Source: Urophycis tenuis
Taxonomy: Eukaryota > Chordata > Actinopteri > Gadiformes > Phycidae
DNA: 64,000 nt
Direction of reading: 5' to 3'
Assembly (NCBI GenBank): GCA_036785325.1
Contig: JAXIVH010000016.1
Location: 1,454,919-1,518,918, forward strand
The notes under the pieces were generated by a model. That model saw nothing but the letters and a program-made list of their open reading frames with translations, did no database searches and was not told the DNA's origin. A program made the translations under genes and the position numbers. Position 1 is the first letter of the stretch. The number at the start of each line of letters is the position of its first letter. Below, piece by piece: positions 1-13,868 of this stretch.

Positions 1-50
1 ATGGACTGTCAGAGAATTGCCATTAATTTAGCTGTCCTCTTTCATTGCAG

Positions 51-872
51 AGCTGGACAAACCGTCGGACACGAGGGAGAAGACAGTGAATGAAGACCTG
101 GCTGGCGGGAGGAGCAGCAGCAGAAGTGTGACAAGTCTTTTTCTTTTCGGTTCCTCTTCTCTTTTTTTTTTTTTCCTCAAAGCCTGCAAGCCGCGCCCCG
201 GCATCGCGGCTAATGAGATCTTCTTAGGAGGAGGGTGGGGGGGGGCGCGCCGCCGGACCACAGGACTGTGTGACGGGGAGGGAAGCGAGTGAGGGGGGGG
301 GGTGGAGGTGGGGTGGAGAAGGCCGCGTTCGCCGAGGGGAGCCCTGGCGTGTATGTTGGTCACTTACAGTTTGCGCTCGCTCACCGGGACCATGTGGTTC
401 ACGCCCAGGAGATGCCGTCTCCCCTCGCAGGACTGGCAGGGCGCCCCGCGGCTGCGCCGCTCTCCGCGCCACGCTGTCCTTGTGGATGTTAACGTTTTGC
501 TGGAGCCTCGGGCCCGCGCGGGGGCCAGAACTACCACCCCACTGTGAACACGCAGTACGGGAAGCTGCGCGGCGTCAGGGTGCCCCCTGCCCAACGAGAT
601 CCTGGGGCCCGTGGACCAGTACCTGGGCGTGCCGTACGCGGCCTCCCCCGTGGGGGAGAAGCGCTTCCTGCCCCCCGAGCCCCCTTCCTCCTGGTCCGGG
701 ATCAAGAACGCCACGCACTTCGCCGCCGTCTGCCCCCAAAACATTCACAACGCGGTGCCAGAGATCATGATGCCCATATGGTTCACCTTTAACTTGGATA
801 TAGTTGCCACGTACATACAGGATCAAAACGAAGACTGCCTGTATCTAAACATCTATGTTCCCACTGAGGATG
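51..872 (+). CDS. nlgn3: neuroligin-3, first coding exon (partial gene, frameshifted)
   Basis: Postsynaptic adhesion protein of the cholinesterase-like family that binds neurexins across the synapse. A splice acceptor (ttcattgcag) precedes base 51 and the likely start codon is at 392 after a GC-rich 5'UTR. The mature N-terminus (about NYHPTVNTQYGKLRG) starts near 529, followed by EILGPVDQYLGVPYAASP, FLPPEPPSSWSGIKNATHF, CPQNIHNAVPE and EDCLYLNIYVPTEDG. The CPQNIH and IVATYI signatures fit NLGN3 better than NLGN2 or NLGN4. The donor is at 873 (gtgagt), leaving phase 1. The reading frame shifts between the signal peptide, the mature N-terminus and the esterase domain. The clearest case is one extra C in the CCCCC run near 580-585; two more are inferred in the poorly conserved signal region. 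These look like +1 C/G errors, not a decayed gene, because protein conservation is otherwise high. The rest of the gene is absent from the window. Confidence 0.88.
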
Positions 873-3800
873 GTGAGTGTGTCAAGGTCACAGGAAAACA
901 AGTCTTCTTCTCCTTCTTCGTCTTCTTCTTCTTCTTCTCTCCTTCTGACTCTTCCTCTCTTTTTATCTAGATTTCTATTCCTCACTCAGACCCTGTGTCA
1001 CTCTCTGTATTGTGTGCAGCGCATGACGTGTTGTCCGGCGCATGCTGTGTCAATGTCCACCATCTCAGTCTCCCATCTTGACTTGATCTTCTTCTCATCA
1101 CCTCTCCCCCTCCCATGCCACTGTTAAAGGTTCCTCTTTTGTGTATACGCCAGGCCAAAAGTAGCCCAAAAAACAACCCACAAATGATTGAGACAGCAAA
1201 AGAGGTCCAATCAAACAAGGGAAAGATTGGACCTAGCGTAGTGATCTTGATGCACCGCCCTTCCCCTCACTGTTCTTGACTGTTCTGGGGTAATTAGCCA
1301 TTAGTAGCCTGCCTCATTAGTGAATGATCTAACACAGGGTTCGTGAAATGTTCTATCTGGTACACGAGAGGCCCGTGGCATTAGCCTGACCTATGTAAGA
1401 CCCCTTACTTTCTTTGCTTCATCCAGTCTTAGCACTAAGCTAAATTCAGCAAAGTTTGATACTTGCAAAATACTTGCAAAAGGCAAATATGAACTAACCT
1501 TCATTGCGATTCAGGATCTTTGCTAAAAGTTTCATGTTTACTGACCGACTCTATTATGATTCAACTTGAGGAAGTCCCACACAGCAGGATGGGCTTAAAG
1601 TAGTTTTGCTTTCTAAAAAAGGACTATCTGGACCATTCGATTTCATCACGTTTCAATTTGATTTAGCTAAACCCTGGTAACACAGGCAATGCACAGCGGC
1701 TGTTTCTCGCTACTGTGGCGTGTGGTTGTAATGGGTCTTATATAGAAGTGCATGTGAATATGGGCTTCCTGTGTCCCAGAATGCGGCAAATAGATTCCAC
1801 GATGAATGGAATATTTCTGCAGCAGCACCAAAGTTACTTTCTCAACAGGTCTTGTTGATATCTCTGACGGGGAGGGAAGGGGAAAGCGGGGCACAGGGAC
1901 GTAGGAAACGCTCTGGTTTAGCCAGGAAGTTGTTGCATGTCGAGGTCTTTATCCGAGTCTCCTGTTATTTTGTAGTTCTTTCATTCACTTTACAGTCAAA
2001 AGGATATCCAAGGAATGTGCCAGGAAACCCAACAAGAAAATGTGTAGAAAAGGAGGTATGTAAAAAAAAAAAAAAAACGCAACATGGAGAGAAAATTGAA
2101 AGAGTGAACGAAAAAGAGGAGAGTGGTTGGTCTGTCCGCCCAAAGCCCATCAAGATTTCACCAGCAATCAACTCTGGAATCAAGTGGCTGCTGAAGATGG
2201 GACTTGGATTAACTCTGATATATGGGTAGCTGTGTGTGAGAGCAGCGTATGCGTGGGACACTGCATGCCGTAGTGCAGTGAACTGCACTGTCACTGGACA
2301 GCTTTAGCCAGGCTGTACCAGTAATCAACGCGACAGCCCCGACCCGAAAAGACTATGTAAGACAGTGTTTTGTCTTTAACAATGATATCTGTGTTTTATT
2401 GTTTGACTATGTTTTCGATTGGGGAATTTCTTTTGTGGAAGGTTTTCACTTTGTTTTTATGCTAAGGTAGCATACATTAACGGCTGATTGATTCAGAAGC
2501 AGAATTGCCTCTTTAAAGTGCTTGAGCATAAAATCCTGGCACTTTAGAACTTTAGTCATGTTTCAGGATGATCCGACAGCACTTAAGACACCAGTTTATT
2601 GAAAGTATTTGTCAAATTTGACAATGGGAAGTATTCATGCCTCTGCCGTTGATTAAATTCACACTACGGATGTAGACAGCCATTTTTCACTTGCATTCAC
2701 AATCGGACAATAAGCCAGCGTGTTTTCCGGCATAGCAGCCTTTACTTAAATGCAGCTCGTAATTCAACGCTTTAGAGAGACACGGTTCAATTTTATTGGC
2801 GTCAAGTTAATGCTTAGTGTTAATAACAACACATGCCTGATTTCGTAGGCTACCCACAGGTATTGGAGGACCTGACGAGTAGCCTTAAGACTCTGGGTTT
2901 TATCAGTGAGACCTCAGCTGTTGATTTCCATGGAGGCAGAAGGCTTCTATTGGCCTGACTCTGTGAGCCTGCACATACGGCTTTCGTAACCAATTTTGTT
3001 TGAGACTAGTATAGCCCCTGGGCATTCCTACTTCTGAATTAGTCTCAGTTGTGGAATATGCACGGAAATATAGCTCTTTAATATTCCTTTCCATTTGGAC
3101 ATTTTTCAATTATCTCCCCCATGTTTGATAATGAGGATTTTTTTTTAATGTTTTTTATTTGTTGGTTTTGTGGAACAGCATGGTGTATTGACTGGGAAGT
3201 GTTGCACATCGATGCTGTGTTGCTGTGCACACACACGTTACATACATTGAAGTGAATGTACATTTCTTGAGAAGAGTTTATTTCAATTCTTAAACTGATG
3301 AGGGAAACGAAACAAACAAACGTAGTGTAGTGCGATTTGTATTGCTTGTAATTAATTCCTTCTGCGGCATGCTTTGCTTTAGAAAAGTTAAGCTAATCAA
3401 GCAAGACTGTTACTGTTCTTTAACCATTTCAAAGAAAAGCAAAGAATATATACTGCTACAATTACTATTTTTACCAGTTCATTGGGGTTTTTTTCATTAA
3501 GCTTTAAAAGGCTGTTTTTTGTTGTAAACGTGTTTTTATTTCGACCAACTAACCTGGAAGAATCTGTTTTTAATTGAGCATTTGTATTTGCCGTGACCTT
3601 TTATAGGTGGAGGAGAGTCATACACACTGGATATATATATATATATATATATTGTCTAACGGTCTATCTGTTGCTGTGAACATGATTACTCTTTAGAGAA
3701 GAGGATTTTTAGATCCAACCATGCCACATAACTGACTAACAGTGTTTTCTACAGGTTGCCAGGCAACTGTGTCCTGTCACGGCAGTAGTAGCATACAAGA

Positions 3801-3983
3801 TGATCCTCTCACCTCTAGTGAGAACCTTTGTCTTGATGCTTAGGCATAGCAAAGATGCAAGCTAACTTCATTTGTATTATCAAGGCTATTTGTTTTGAAT
3901 GTGCAATGCCTATCTTATAGAGCCCGTTGCTGTGGTGTATAAACCTGGCTAATAATCGACGGATTTGCATTTGATAAAAAAAA

Positions 3984-4290
3984 ATTAAGGTAACACTTTA
4001 CAATAGGGGAACAATAATGAACAGTTCTAGTTCACATTAGTTAAGGCAGTAAGAAGAATTAACAGTTAGCTAATGGTTTTAGTAATAATTTACAAATGGT
4101 TTCCATGTTAACTAAGGTCTTAATTAATACATTATTTAATAGGTTAAACAATGTAACCCTATTAAATAATGTCAGGTTACATTATGATGGTTAGGGTTAA
4201 CATAACCCTATTAAACATTGTATAAGTTATTACCTTAGTAACATGGACGCCATTCGTAAATTATGTTCACGGTTAGTTAACTGTCAATTG
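3984..4290. mobile_element. fold-back MITE-like DNA element
   Basis: Begins with a ggtaacactttacaata-type terminus. Two arms are imperfect inverted repeats of each other: about 4082-4146 (atttacaaatggtttccatg, then attatttaatagg) and about 4202-4265 (cctattaaacattg, then gtaacatggacgccattcg). No transposase is present. The termini are diffuse, so boundaries are approximate. The family is not assigned. Confidence 0.6.
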
Positions 4291-4869
4291 TAAGTGAATG
4301 CTTATGCTGCTAATTATTGATTCATAATTGTACCCTGATTGTAAAATGTAAGCAAAATAATTATATGTTAATAGTTGTAGCCATATTGTTTTATACAGCA
4401 TTAATGTGTTTAATATAGTGTATAAGAAGGAAGATGATCTGGGGAGAAAAATTGCAGATTGCTTTTTCTTTCGCTTACTAATTTATTTTAATAGATACTT
4501 CAAGCAAAGTGCATTCAGGAGCACCTTATTTTCCTTGTTTTGGGCCAGTGAAACACATTCACACAGTGAAACGGTTGCCGTGGTGATTCACAGCTCTGCT
4601 CCCCTGATTAGGGCATTATGTTGAATTAATGTAAGCTGGACATACGTGTGATGAAAGGCTGTTTTCAATGACAAGAGTGGCATTAAGTGAATGGCATCTG
4701 ACCTTTCTTAAGTATTTCCGATACATCCCCCCCACCCTTCCCCCCCTGCAATGTCCACGCCCGCATCCACCAAGGTCACCCAGAGGTTGGCCAAACATGC
4801 ACACTCAGCAACAGCGGCCCCAACCTCTGGCTACGACCAGGTCTGCTTATGTACGCTGCGCGCGCACAC

Positions 4870-4906
<37 letters not shown>

Positions 4907-5159
4907 GCGGTGACATCAGAGTCTGGAGAGACACCGGAGCCTTGGTTATATCACTCTGTCATTTGGAGGGAATGAAGTGAGGAGAGGGTAATGGTGTGCG
5001 CGCAGACAGCTAAGCGCCTGGGTCCCCTAAGCGCTAGATTAGCTCACGATTGGTCAATGGAGCGAGGGCAGACTGATGAGGTCAACGCGTATCTTTTTTA
5101 AAAGGTTCGCTTTTTTTTCCCCCCGTAGTTATTTAGTTGTCCCTCCACCCCACCCCCCT

Positions 5160-5640
5160 TTTGTTTTTAATTGACAGCTGAACTTAAATTGGAGGGAGGA
5201 AGAGGAAGGGGCGGGGGGGGGGCTCCGGGCGCCTTGCGAGGGGGCTTTTATTGTGCAGGGGGGGAGGGGGGGGGCGTCGAGGAGCGTCCGCTCTACTGAC
5301 AGAGTGGCCCCCCCCCCTCCCCGCCGCATGTGCGGCGACCAGCGGCGGCGCGCCCGGAGTTTCTGACGCCAGCGGCTCCCGGGAGACGCGGCGAGCGATA
5401 AGCCTCCCTGACCCCCGGAATTCATGGCCAGCGCGGGGTCCAATCTGCGATGAGTGCGGCGGACGCGGGGCGTGCTACATTTTGGCCTGATTTGAACCGC
5501 TCGCCGGCTATCGTCCCCGTGCAGCCATCGCGGGGGCAAGACGCGCGGCGCTGTGTCATGTAGCCCTCTGTCCGCGCTGAGCGCCGCCATCGGACGCCAA
5601 ATCTGTAGATTAGCTTTCCCCCCGGAAGAGACGTAGGACT
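5160..5640. other. CpG-dense GC-rich block in nlgn3 intron 1
   Basis: Marked rise in GC and CpG density (gcggcgcgcccgg, ggacgcggggcgtg) with G runs, inside AT-richer intron. It could be an internal or alternative promoter or a CpG island. No convincing start codon or exon was found. Confidence 0.4.
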
Positions 5641-6202
5641 TTTGCATTTTTTTTGTTTTGTTTTTTGTCACGGCCCAGCGGTCGACCTCCAGCAACTACA
5701 GAAGCTATGAAAACCAAAAGAGGCCCAACGCTGGTTCGACGAGTGTGTCTGGGCCACGGCAGACAGCAGCACACCATGCTAATCCCTTTGTTGGCTGACT
5801 CGACTCACCCCCCCTCCCACACCCACCCCCAATCCCCCTCCCCCTCTTGCTTCAGGGAGGGATAGGCGACCGCCTTAGTGCTGCAAAGGAAAGCTGCGAG
5901 CCAAAGCCAATAGAGAGGCCTTGAAAAAAACTTTATTCTCACTTCTCCCCCACCCCCCCCCCCCCCACAGCTAAAGATGAGAACAAATATTGCTCTGTGT
6001 GATTCGGGAAATAGACCAGATGTCCTTTTTTCTCAGGGGGGGGGGGGGGGGGGAGGGGAGGGGGTGGGGTGTCTGAGAGTGGTGATGAGCCCCAGTGTTG
6101 GTTGAAGGCCGCAACAGGGTCGCTGACGAAGGGAGAGTCCCATTCACTGCGACTTGAGATGCAAGCGGGTGACTCAAGCAGGAAGTCCCTATTCAGGGAC
6201 TC

Positions 6203-6275
6203 CCTGCTGCTGCTGCTGCTACTGCTGCTGCAATGGTGGTGCTGGTGGTGGTGGTGGTGGTGGCTGCTGCTGTCG
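6203..6275. repeat. CTG and GGT trinucleotide repeats
   Basis: Runs of ctg followed by ggtggtgct and then ctgctg. Any frame gives polyleucine or polyhistidine-like translations. Treated as microsatellite. Confidence 0.8.
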
Positions 6276-7090
6276 GCGCTGCTCGACTCCCAGTCTGCAC
6301 GCAGACGCAGGTCTTGCCTGCGTTCCTTTTGTAGATCCCTAGCAAAGCGGGGGTACACACGACACGTTAGCACCCAATAGCTCAGGGAGCTGCAGTCGGG
6401 CTAAAAGCCTGCTGGAATACTGAATGACACAAACGGTGATATAATCAAGGCTGCTTTGGAGGCTGCTTGGCAAATAGCTTGGAGAAATAAAAGCACTTTT
6501 TCGGCTCAGTCAAGGGTGACTATTTACGCGGAAGAATGAGTATAGGTGAATTTATTTTGAAGATTTAGGTTTTTGAAATGGCAGGCCTTCATGGCGCTTT
6601 CTCGCTATCCTCCACGGACCTTTTTTGTGAAGGTTTTGTTTTTTTTTGTCGGATGTTCCCTGCGATTGCTCGAGCCTTAACAATTTAGAGGCTGGATTGT
6701 CGTTCTGAGACTGGCGAGCGCGGGTGTGTGTTTCCGTTCCCCTTGAGCGGCGATGAAATATTCAACATAGAAACATGCATCTGGAGAATGCAGACGGTGA
6801 CCTCAGTTTGCCGCGTTGCCACCGCGCAACAAAAGATAATGCCAGCCGCTCTCGACCCCGTCTATTTATATTAGCGCGGCTCAGACAGGCGCGTTGTCCA
6901 GCCGGCTGCCATTTATTATGCTTTTTTCCCCCCATTTTGTGAGCAGCTGGAGGCCACAGTGTGAATTTTGGCTGTCCTTTGCTCTAGGATTACAACTTTC
7001 CTTAACCTTTTAGCCACAACCCTCCATCATCATCCTCTCTCCTGCCCCCCGCCTCCTCCCTGCTCCCCGGCCTCTGCAGAAAGGGACAGG

Positions 7091-7091
<1 letters not shown>

Positions 7092-7143
<52 letters not shown>

Positions 7144-7147
7144 GAGG
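7092..7147. repeat. (GA)n microsatellite
   Basis: Long ga dinucleotide run with one interruption. Confidence 0.9.
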
Positions 7148-9869
7148 GATGAATTGAGAGGGGGCGAGGGATGGAAAGAAAGGTAGGAGAAAGAGACCAA
7201 GAACGGGTATTCTGGGAAAAAAAAATGGACCGACCACCTGAGGATTACGGACTGAATATAACCACTCTGAATCGTCAAGGCTGCAAAATTTCACATTTCA
7301 CTAAGTCCCTTTCCACATTCTGACCTTTCTCATATTTAACTCCAAGGCACATCTATTGTCAGTCAACCTTTTTACTGCAAAGGAGAGGCCGTTAACATTC
7401 AGCCCTTCTACAGTGCATTGAGTGAAATTGTGGATTGAGTCTGGGAGTCTCTGGAGTCTCGCAGTGTGTGTGTGTGTGTGCGTGGCGTTCGGTCCGTGTG
7501 TGCGCGCGCCACGCCGTCTATCACCAAGCGGGCCCCCCTATTGTGAGCGTGAGCACAAATATTTGTACCATCTCAAATCTCAAATCTTCAAGTCGCTCGC
7601 ATGACACGTAAGCCCATGCAACCGGCGTCCTTTGAAGAAGAAAAAAAACTAAGAAAGGGATAGATGAGGTTGCCTCGTCTAGCCCAAAGAAGAATAGCTT
7701 TTTACAGCCGCCGCGCCGCCGCCGCCCCAAAATAAGCTATCACTTGCTAGGGAGGCCAGGAGACGATTTTGCCTGATTGGCCGTCGACTCGCTTTCCATC
7801 ACACTCCACATCAGTGCTCAATCACTTAGCTGATCTTCAAGGTCAAGTCCCCTCCCCCCATCGTGCAGCGTGGTCACCTTGCTCATGCAACACTTTCTGA
7901 TTCGTATTATGGTAATGCGGCATGCGACGCCTAGACAAACAACTGAGGCAAACTCAAAGTGACACGGCTTCCCTGTCAACGGCGGCCATCAACCACGCGG
8001 TTGTCGAGGAGGCTTTCGTTCGGTAATATACAGAGACACCGAGGCTGAAAGGGAAACAGAGGGGTTGTTTGTTTTTTTTTAGTGTGTCAAAAACACATTG
8101 AGATGTATGTGTTTGTCGTGGGCTTGTATAGTAGGTTTGTTAAAATAGATGTGTGGTAGACATGAGCCGGTATTTCCCTGTGACACTCAAAACGCACGTG
8201 TTGCTGCCGTTCATATGAACACGTTGTGAACGTTGTGTTTAAAGCGCGGGGGGCCGAAAAAAAAAGTGCACACACATAGTTTCATATGTCCCTAAAGTGT
8301 AGCTTTGATTCATCTGCAGCAGTACATGTTTTATACCCGCCGCCGTTTCGATGTACTGTTTCTCGTGTCGCGCCGCACGGGGGGGTTGAGACTCCAGGGA
8401 CGTACGTGCTGCAGCTACAGCTGCTCAATGTATAGGCGAAGGGGCTCCATGACGTTCATTGTCATTGTACTGTAAATAGGTGTCAGAGCGTCTTTTGTCT
8501 TTGCAGTCACTGCAGTGCCTGCTATGCCTGTTTCACAGTCAGGTGTGGTTTATGTGGCAGGTAGATGAGGATAGCGATACCCGGGGGGGCGGGGGGGGGT
8601 GAACGCAGAGACTCGTCGATAGCATGCACAGTTTCAAATCCTAATGCAAGGTAAACAAAGCAACAACACAGTTAATAGCGACATGAAAGCCACTGTTTAA
8701 TACAAACATTACAGAGCTAAACTTTGCACATGCCAGCTGCCAGCTTGTGTTAAATGATTATCTGAAGAACAGGTTGACGACTTAGACATAATTTTTGCCC
8801 GTAATTAAAGAAAATGTCTCTGCCAATTTTCAAAGGACAGCGCATTGAGTTTCTCTGCATACTAATGATTACACCGACAAGCTTTCATGTTAACCTATTT
8901 TGTTAACAACAGAAGCAGAGAAAAGAGAAGTTGAACGAGCACAACTTTGAATCCAGAAGACAAACGCAAAAGTCTCAATGTGTCGGTTGGCAACTGGAGC
9001 AACGCATACTTAGGGCTTATCAACCAATGTTTAATCTTGTTTATATTATTCAAACACATTGCTCCCGGCATATGCAAATGCTATGGCAGGACATGTTTTA
9101 ATGATCTTCCATTGTAAGTACTATCCTCAAATGTCTACAAAGACCGTTGATAGTAATCAGCGCTACCTGTTAGCAATAAACAGACAAAGTGTTGGAGACC
9201 TTAAGCACCTAAGGTCTTCTTAGGTTCTTAGGAACCTAAGAAGCTGTGGAGCTCTGCCCAAACTCCACAACTTGCAGGCTAGGATGCGCTCCACTCCTGT
9301 CTTTGGTGGGAGAAAGCTGCCATTGAATACAGCAAAGGCAGTGGTGCTTGGAGCTAGCGTAACCTCCAACACGTGGTGACGTTGTTTCACTCTTAGACAC
9401 CAGGCGTGTCAGTACACCTTCACCCAAATAAATAAAAGTTCTGTTTAGAAATATTTTTTTTCCTAATGAATCATCAGAGATGTATGACTCTCCTCCTGTT
9501 AATGTATTATTGGGTCAATGACATGCAATTGCAATGTTCACTTGGTAATTAAACGCCTTGTTTCCAACCTATCTTTAAACCACACTATTTTTCTATTATT
9601 TTTTGTTCACAAATTCTTCCAGAGTCTTGTATTTGTGAAATGTTTCTTATTGTACCTGCCTTGTGTATTAATGGAAACTGTCCTTGTGTAAAAAAAAATG
9701 GTAATGGCATTCATATATTCAGATGAGACAAATTAATATTCAAATGTGGTTTCAACTAATATTTGTGCTCCTTACAAGAATTCCTTAGCCCTCGCTCTGT
9801 CTTTGCAAACAAAATGCATTTGAATGTGTCTGTTGCCTCTCTCTGTCTCTCCCTGCTTCAATTTAATAG

Positions 9870-9928
9870 GCACCAATGCAAAAAACAGGGCGAGGATTTA
9901 TCGGATAACGACGGTGATGAAGACGAAG
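9870..9928 (+). CDS. nlgn3: neuroligin-3 small acidic exon 2
   Basis: Short exon between acceptor taatag (ending 9869) and donor gtattt (9929). It encodes about TNAKKQGEDLSDNDGDEDE, which corresponds to the acidic segment of NLGN3 (KKQGEDLADNDGDEDE in mammals, recalled) at splice site A, inside the esterase-like domain. The exon should be 60 nt to stay in frame with exon 1 (phase 1 to phase 1) but is 59 nt. One A seems to be missing from the AAAAAA run at about 9880-9885. It is separated from exon 1 by a 9-kb intron. The following exon should start with a DIRDSG-like segment and does not appear anywhere in the window. Confidence 0.8.
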
Positions 9929-10079
9929 GTATTTTCCACGGTGAACAAAGATGGTGCATGTTTTATTTTTTGAATTTTCTATTTCTTTTCCCTTCGTCCT
10001 CACGATTCACTTTGAGGTTTGACGTGATGTCACCGCAAACCTCCATGTTGCATCATCAGCATACGCACCACCACCACCG

Positions 10080-10113
<34 letters not shown>

Positions 10114-10539
10114 TCACCATCAGAAAATGTGGGAAAACATTCAGCTTTTCTTTTCTGGGTAGAATGTCTCCTGACTCCCCATTTAGCCCGGCGTGGTATT
10201 TATATTTCACGTGTTTCCATGAATGATGTATTTGTTTTATTTCCACCTTTCGAGGTCGAGAGATCGGGATAGGGCAGCCGGCGAGATGGCCTGTATGCGT
10301 GGTTTACCATTTTTAATGTTCCTCATAGTGACGAGGAAATGGCCGCTCCACGTGCCGCGCGCAGCACGGCAAGCACTCTTTAGGTGAGGCTGGCAGTGGA
10401 ATGTGTGCCGGTAATGGTGAAGGGAATGTGTTGGAGCAGCAGTGTAATATCAGACCATTCGCTGGGTCTGCCAGTAGATTTATAATGAGGGCCGGGGTTC
10501 AGGAGTGCTGCTGGAGAGGATTAGAGGACAGAATGAGAG

Positions 10540-10610
10540 AGAGACAGAGAGTGAGAGAGAGAGAGAGTGCCAGAGAGAGAGAGAGAGTAGAGAGAGAGAG
10601 AGAGAGAGAC

Positions 10611-10655
<45 letters not shown>

Positions 10656-10701
10656 AGAGAGACAGAGAGAGAAAGAGCGAGAGACAGAGAGCAAGAGTGA
10701 G
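10540..10701. repeat. interrupted (GA)n microsatellite running into gap
   Basis: gagaga repeats with occasional c/t interruptions continue up to the first N at 10702. A simple repeat is a common cause of an assembly break. Confidence 0.9.
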
Positions 10702-10901
10702 NNNNNNNNNNNNNNNNNNNNNNNNNNNNNNNNNNNNNNNNNNNNNNNNNNNNNNNNNNNNNNNNNNNNNNNNNNNNNNNNNNNNNNNNNNNNNNNNNNN
10801 NNNNNNNNNNNNNNNNNNNNNNNNNNNNNNNNNNNNNNNNNNNNNNNNNNNNNNNNNNNNNNNNNNNNNNNNNNNNNNNNNNNNNNNNNNNNNNNNNNNN
10901 N
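10702..10901. other. assembly gap, exactly 200 N
   Basis: Run of 200 N. The round length suggests a placeholder of unknown true size, so linkage between nlgn3 exons 1-2 and everything to the right depends on scaffolding. Confidence 0.97.
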
Positions 10902-11961
10902 GCTTATCCTAATGCCATTGTACAGACTGCTTCTTCAGATGCCCTGTTTTATCTGTGTCCATGTCTTCATTTCTGTATTTAAAATCATGCCACTGGAGTA
11001 ACATGATCAAAAATAAAAATATCTATATCTGTTTCTATACCGGGTTGTGCCTTGTTACCTTCGCCGACTGTGTCCGTGTCTCCGTTGTAAAAGTTAACGT
11101 TTACAACACACTTTATTGTAAACAATAAAGCATACAAGAGAGCGGGATTAATATTGACATTTACGTATGTTTTCCCTGAGCCTGCATGTTGCCAGCCTTG
11201 TCGGCTCGCATCCAGGGACCCCCCCCCCCCCCTCCCGCTCTCCCCTTCGCCTAAAAACACAAAATCCGGACCCTAAAGAAACCACTGAGATTCAAGCGGC
11301 CAATTAGGAAGGGCCTTAACGAGCGGCCCTGGCGGCCTTCCTGCAGCTCCGCTCTCATGTGAGAACGTGACAGTGAAGAGGGGGGGGGGGGGGGGGGGGC
11401 CGCGGTGAGGGTCCACAGGAGTACAGTGAAGAAGCACCGCAGTCTATGGTTCATCCTGGTGGAGTTGCACCCCCCCCCCCCCGCTCCCCTACCCGTGGCC
11501 TAAAGCAGTCTGTCCCCAACATAATGATCCCCCCTCCTCCTGTAAGATGGATGGCCTGCAGATATCCGACATCGGGGCCACAGAGACAGGAGCCGGCTCG
11601 GGGCCCCCCGGGCTGTGTGTAAAGCAGGTAACGACACGGAGCGACAAACAACTTCCAAACCTCCACCACCACCTGCCCCCCCCCCCCCTACAGACTGCTG
11701 CTACTCTAGCGGCGAGTGCCCCCCGCTCCGGTAAACACCGCGACCGACAGGCGCGGGTCGGTTTTGTTTACGGCGGTATTCGGATGCAGTTATTTACTTG
11801 AAGGAACCAGTTAGCGGCGGTTCTCAGTCTCAGCAGTCTCTGCAGTCAATGCCCCCCCCCAAAAAAAAAAAAATGCAAAAGAATAAAACAACAGCAAATT
11901 CATGAGAAACGGGGAGGGGGGTGGGATTCGGCGAGGCCGCGTGACGCCACAGCGTTACAGT

Positions 11962-11994
<33 letters not shown>

Positions 11995-13798
11995 TGCGCG
12001 CTTGGCGCCGTCGTCAACCGCCGCCGTTTAGCTCGCTAATTCGGGAGTCCTCTTAACACCGATTCCCTTGTCGCCGAGCTGTTCTCACACATGGCTCACG
12101 CGCGCCCACCCGTCCGCACGCCCGCTGGCTTGCGTCAGCAGCCCGGACCCCCATCAGATGGCGGGGAGGGGAGGGGCCCCCCCCAGCCAGAGTCCTTCCT
12201 GGGACACGGAGTTGCGGGGGAAAGGGCCGCGGTTGCATCAGGAGACCCTTGATGTCATCGTCGCCACCAGTAGGCCGGTGGGCTCGAGCGAGCGTGTGCG
12301 TGTGTGTGCATGCTGCTCTTAACGGACACCCTACCGACTGTACTGTGTCGCTAACGTTAGCGCGCGAGGGCTCCCTCCGCGGTGCTATGGCCGAGGGACG
12401 CTTTGATCCAGATGGCCTTGTGAAAAAAAAATCTCCCCCGTCCTTTGGTGTCACTTCTTTTTTTGTGTGTGTGAAAGTGGTGCTTACTCTGTAACACATT
12501 CCAGACAGTTTCAGGCCGTTTGCAGACAGTTTCTATCGAGGGGGGGGGGGGGTTTGTGTGCGTTTACATAGCCTTTTCAACTATGCAAACACGCTCCCTT
12601 GTATTGCAAAGCCCGAAACTACAGGCAGGATGAAATACCAAATCCTGTACACATTCCACAAGCTATTCTACATGGTATAACCAACCCAATTTGTCACTGA
12701 TAACACCTCGAGAACCTGCCACGGTTCAAATCAAGGTCTATTTTGCTCCTGTGCTCACATTTGATGAGAACAGAAACAGATGCAATACCCCCCCCCCGTT
12801 TAAGGCCCGAGTTTTCTTTACCGTCAGACGGTCTGTCGCTGCATACATTCCGGCTTATTGTTCGCGTTACCGCACAACGCGGGACATTGCCTCATTTCAG
12901 GTGAAATGTAATGTGATGGAACCACTGTCGTTCTCTCGATGCATGCGCCGTAAACTTCTGTTCATTTCATCTTCGGGCGGACTGAGGTTCCCCTTTCCTT
13001 TCCTTTCCTTTTCGCCTCGCTCGAAAAAAAAAATCTAAAATCACAGTGGAAACTTTGAGGAATAGGTCGGCTTCGACGGCGACAGGTTGATGGGTTCTTT
13101 GTTTGTGTGATTCAAAGAGGAGAATTCGGCTTGCCTGACAACCAGGTGGCGTGCGGGGGGGGGGGGGGGGGGGCAATCATTCCTAAGTGCAAGGACAGCC
13201 TCATAAGTCAGACGGGGGGGGGGGGGGCCACGCCGCTGGTGTCTGTCGCCCCGAGAGACGCCGCGCGTGATTGCAATGCTGGACACACACACACACAGAA
13301 GTACCGCCGCCGCCATGAAGACCACGATGATGACGACGATGATGAGGCTCTTCGTCTTCGTCTTCGTCTTCTGCGCCACGTCACACCGCACTCGACGGAT
13401 TCGATTGGTGGCGCCGGTAGTGCCACAGCGAAATATGAGGCAAAGAGCAAAGGGGAAGGAGTTAACAATGGTATTTATTAGAGAATTATTCGAGCGATTT
13501 AATCCACTTTGAAGGCTGAATCTTTATACAGGCTTCAGAAGAAAGATTCCTCTGTTGATATGAAAGTCCCCCGGATAGCACTTGATGCTAAGACTTCATT
13601 TGAAGTGGGAGGAATGTTCAGAATAGGATTCTGTTCACAAGGAGCATCTTGGAAAAGAATTCTAACCCGTTCCCCGCACCGTACAATGAGACAGAGGCTA
13701 AACAGGAATGACACGGCCATCTGTGAAAGCTTGGATCGCAAAAGCACACAAAATCTAGGAGACATTATGTAAGTCCCAGGAAGGATCTTACAATCTAG

Positions 13799-13835
13799 TG
13801 TGTGTGTGTGTGTGTGTGAGTGTCAGCGTGTGTTT

Positions 13836-13868
<33 letters not shown>

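Larger units (their letters stand above)
873..9869 (+). other. nlgn3 intron 1 (no further gene seen)
   Basis: Nine kilobases between the two nlgn3 exons. I see no additional coding exon. It holds a fold-back element near 3984-4290, a (TA)n at 3632-3652, (CA)n at 4862-4903, a GC-rich CpG-dense block at 5160-5640, CTG/GGT triplets at 6205-6265, (GA)n at 7092-7147, and short unique AT-rich stretches. The long open frames here are low-complexity translations. Confidence 0.7.

Noticed and set aside
5939..6373. His/Ser-rich - strand ORF
   Set aside because: Produced by CTG/GGT triplet repeats and poly-G.
11547..11626. short ORF MDGLQISDIG ending at a gtaacg donor-like site
   Set aside because: Some protein-like look, but no acceptor context, partner exon or recognised family; too weak to call.
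12387..12430. ORF starting MAEGRFDPDGLVKK in a GC-rich block
   Set aside because: Runs into poly-A and low complexity after 14 residues; no partner exon.
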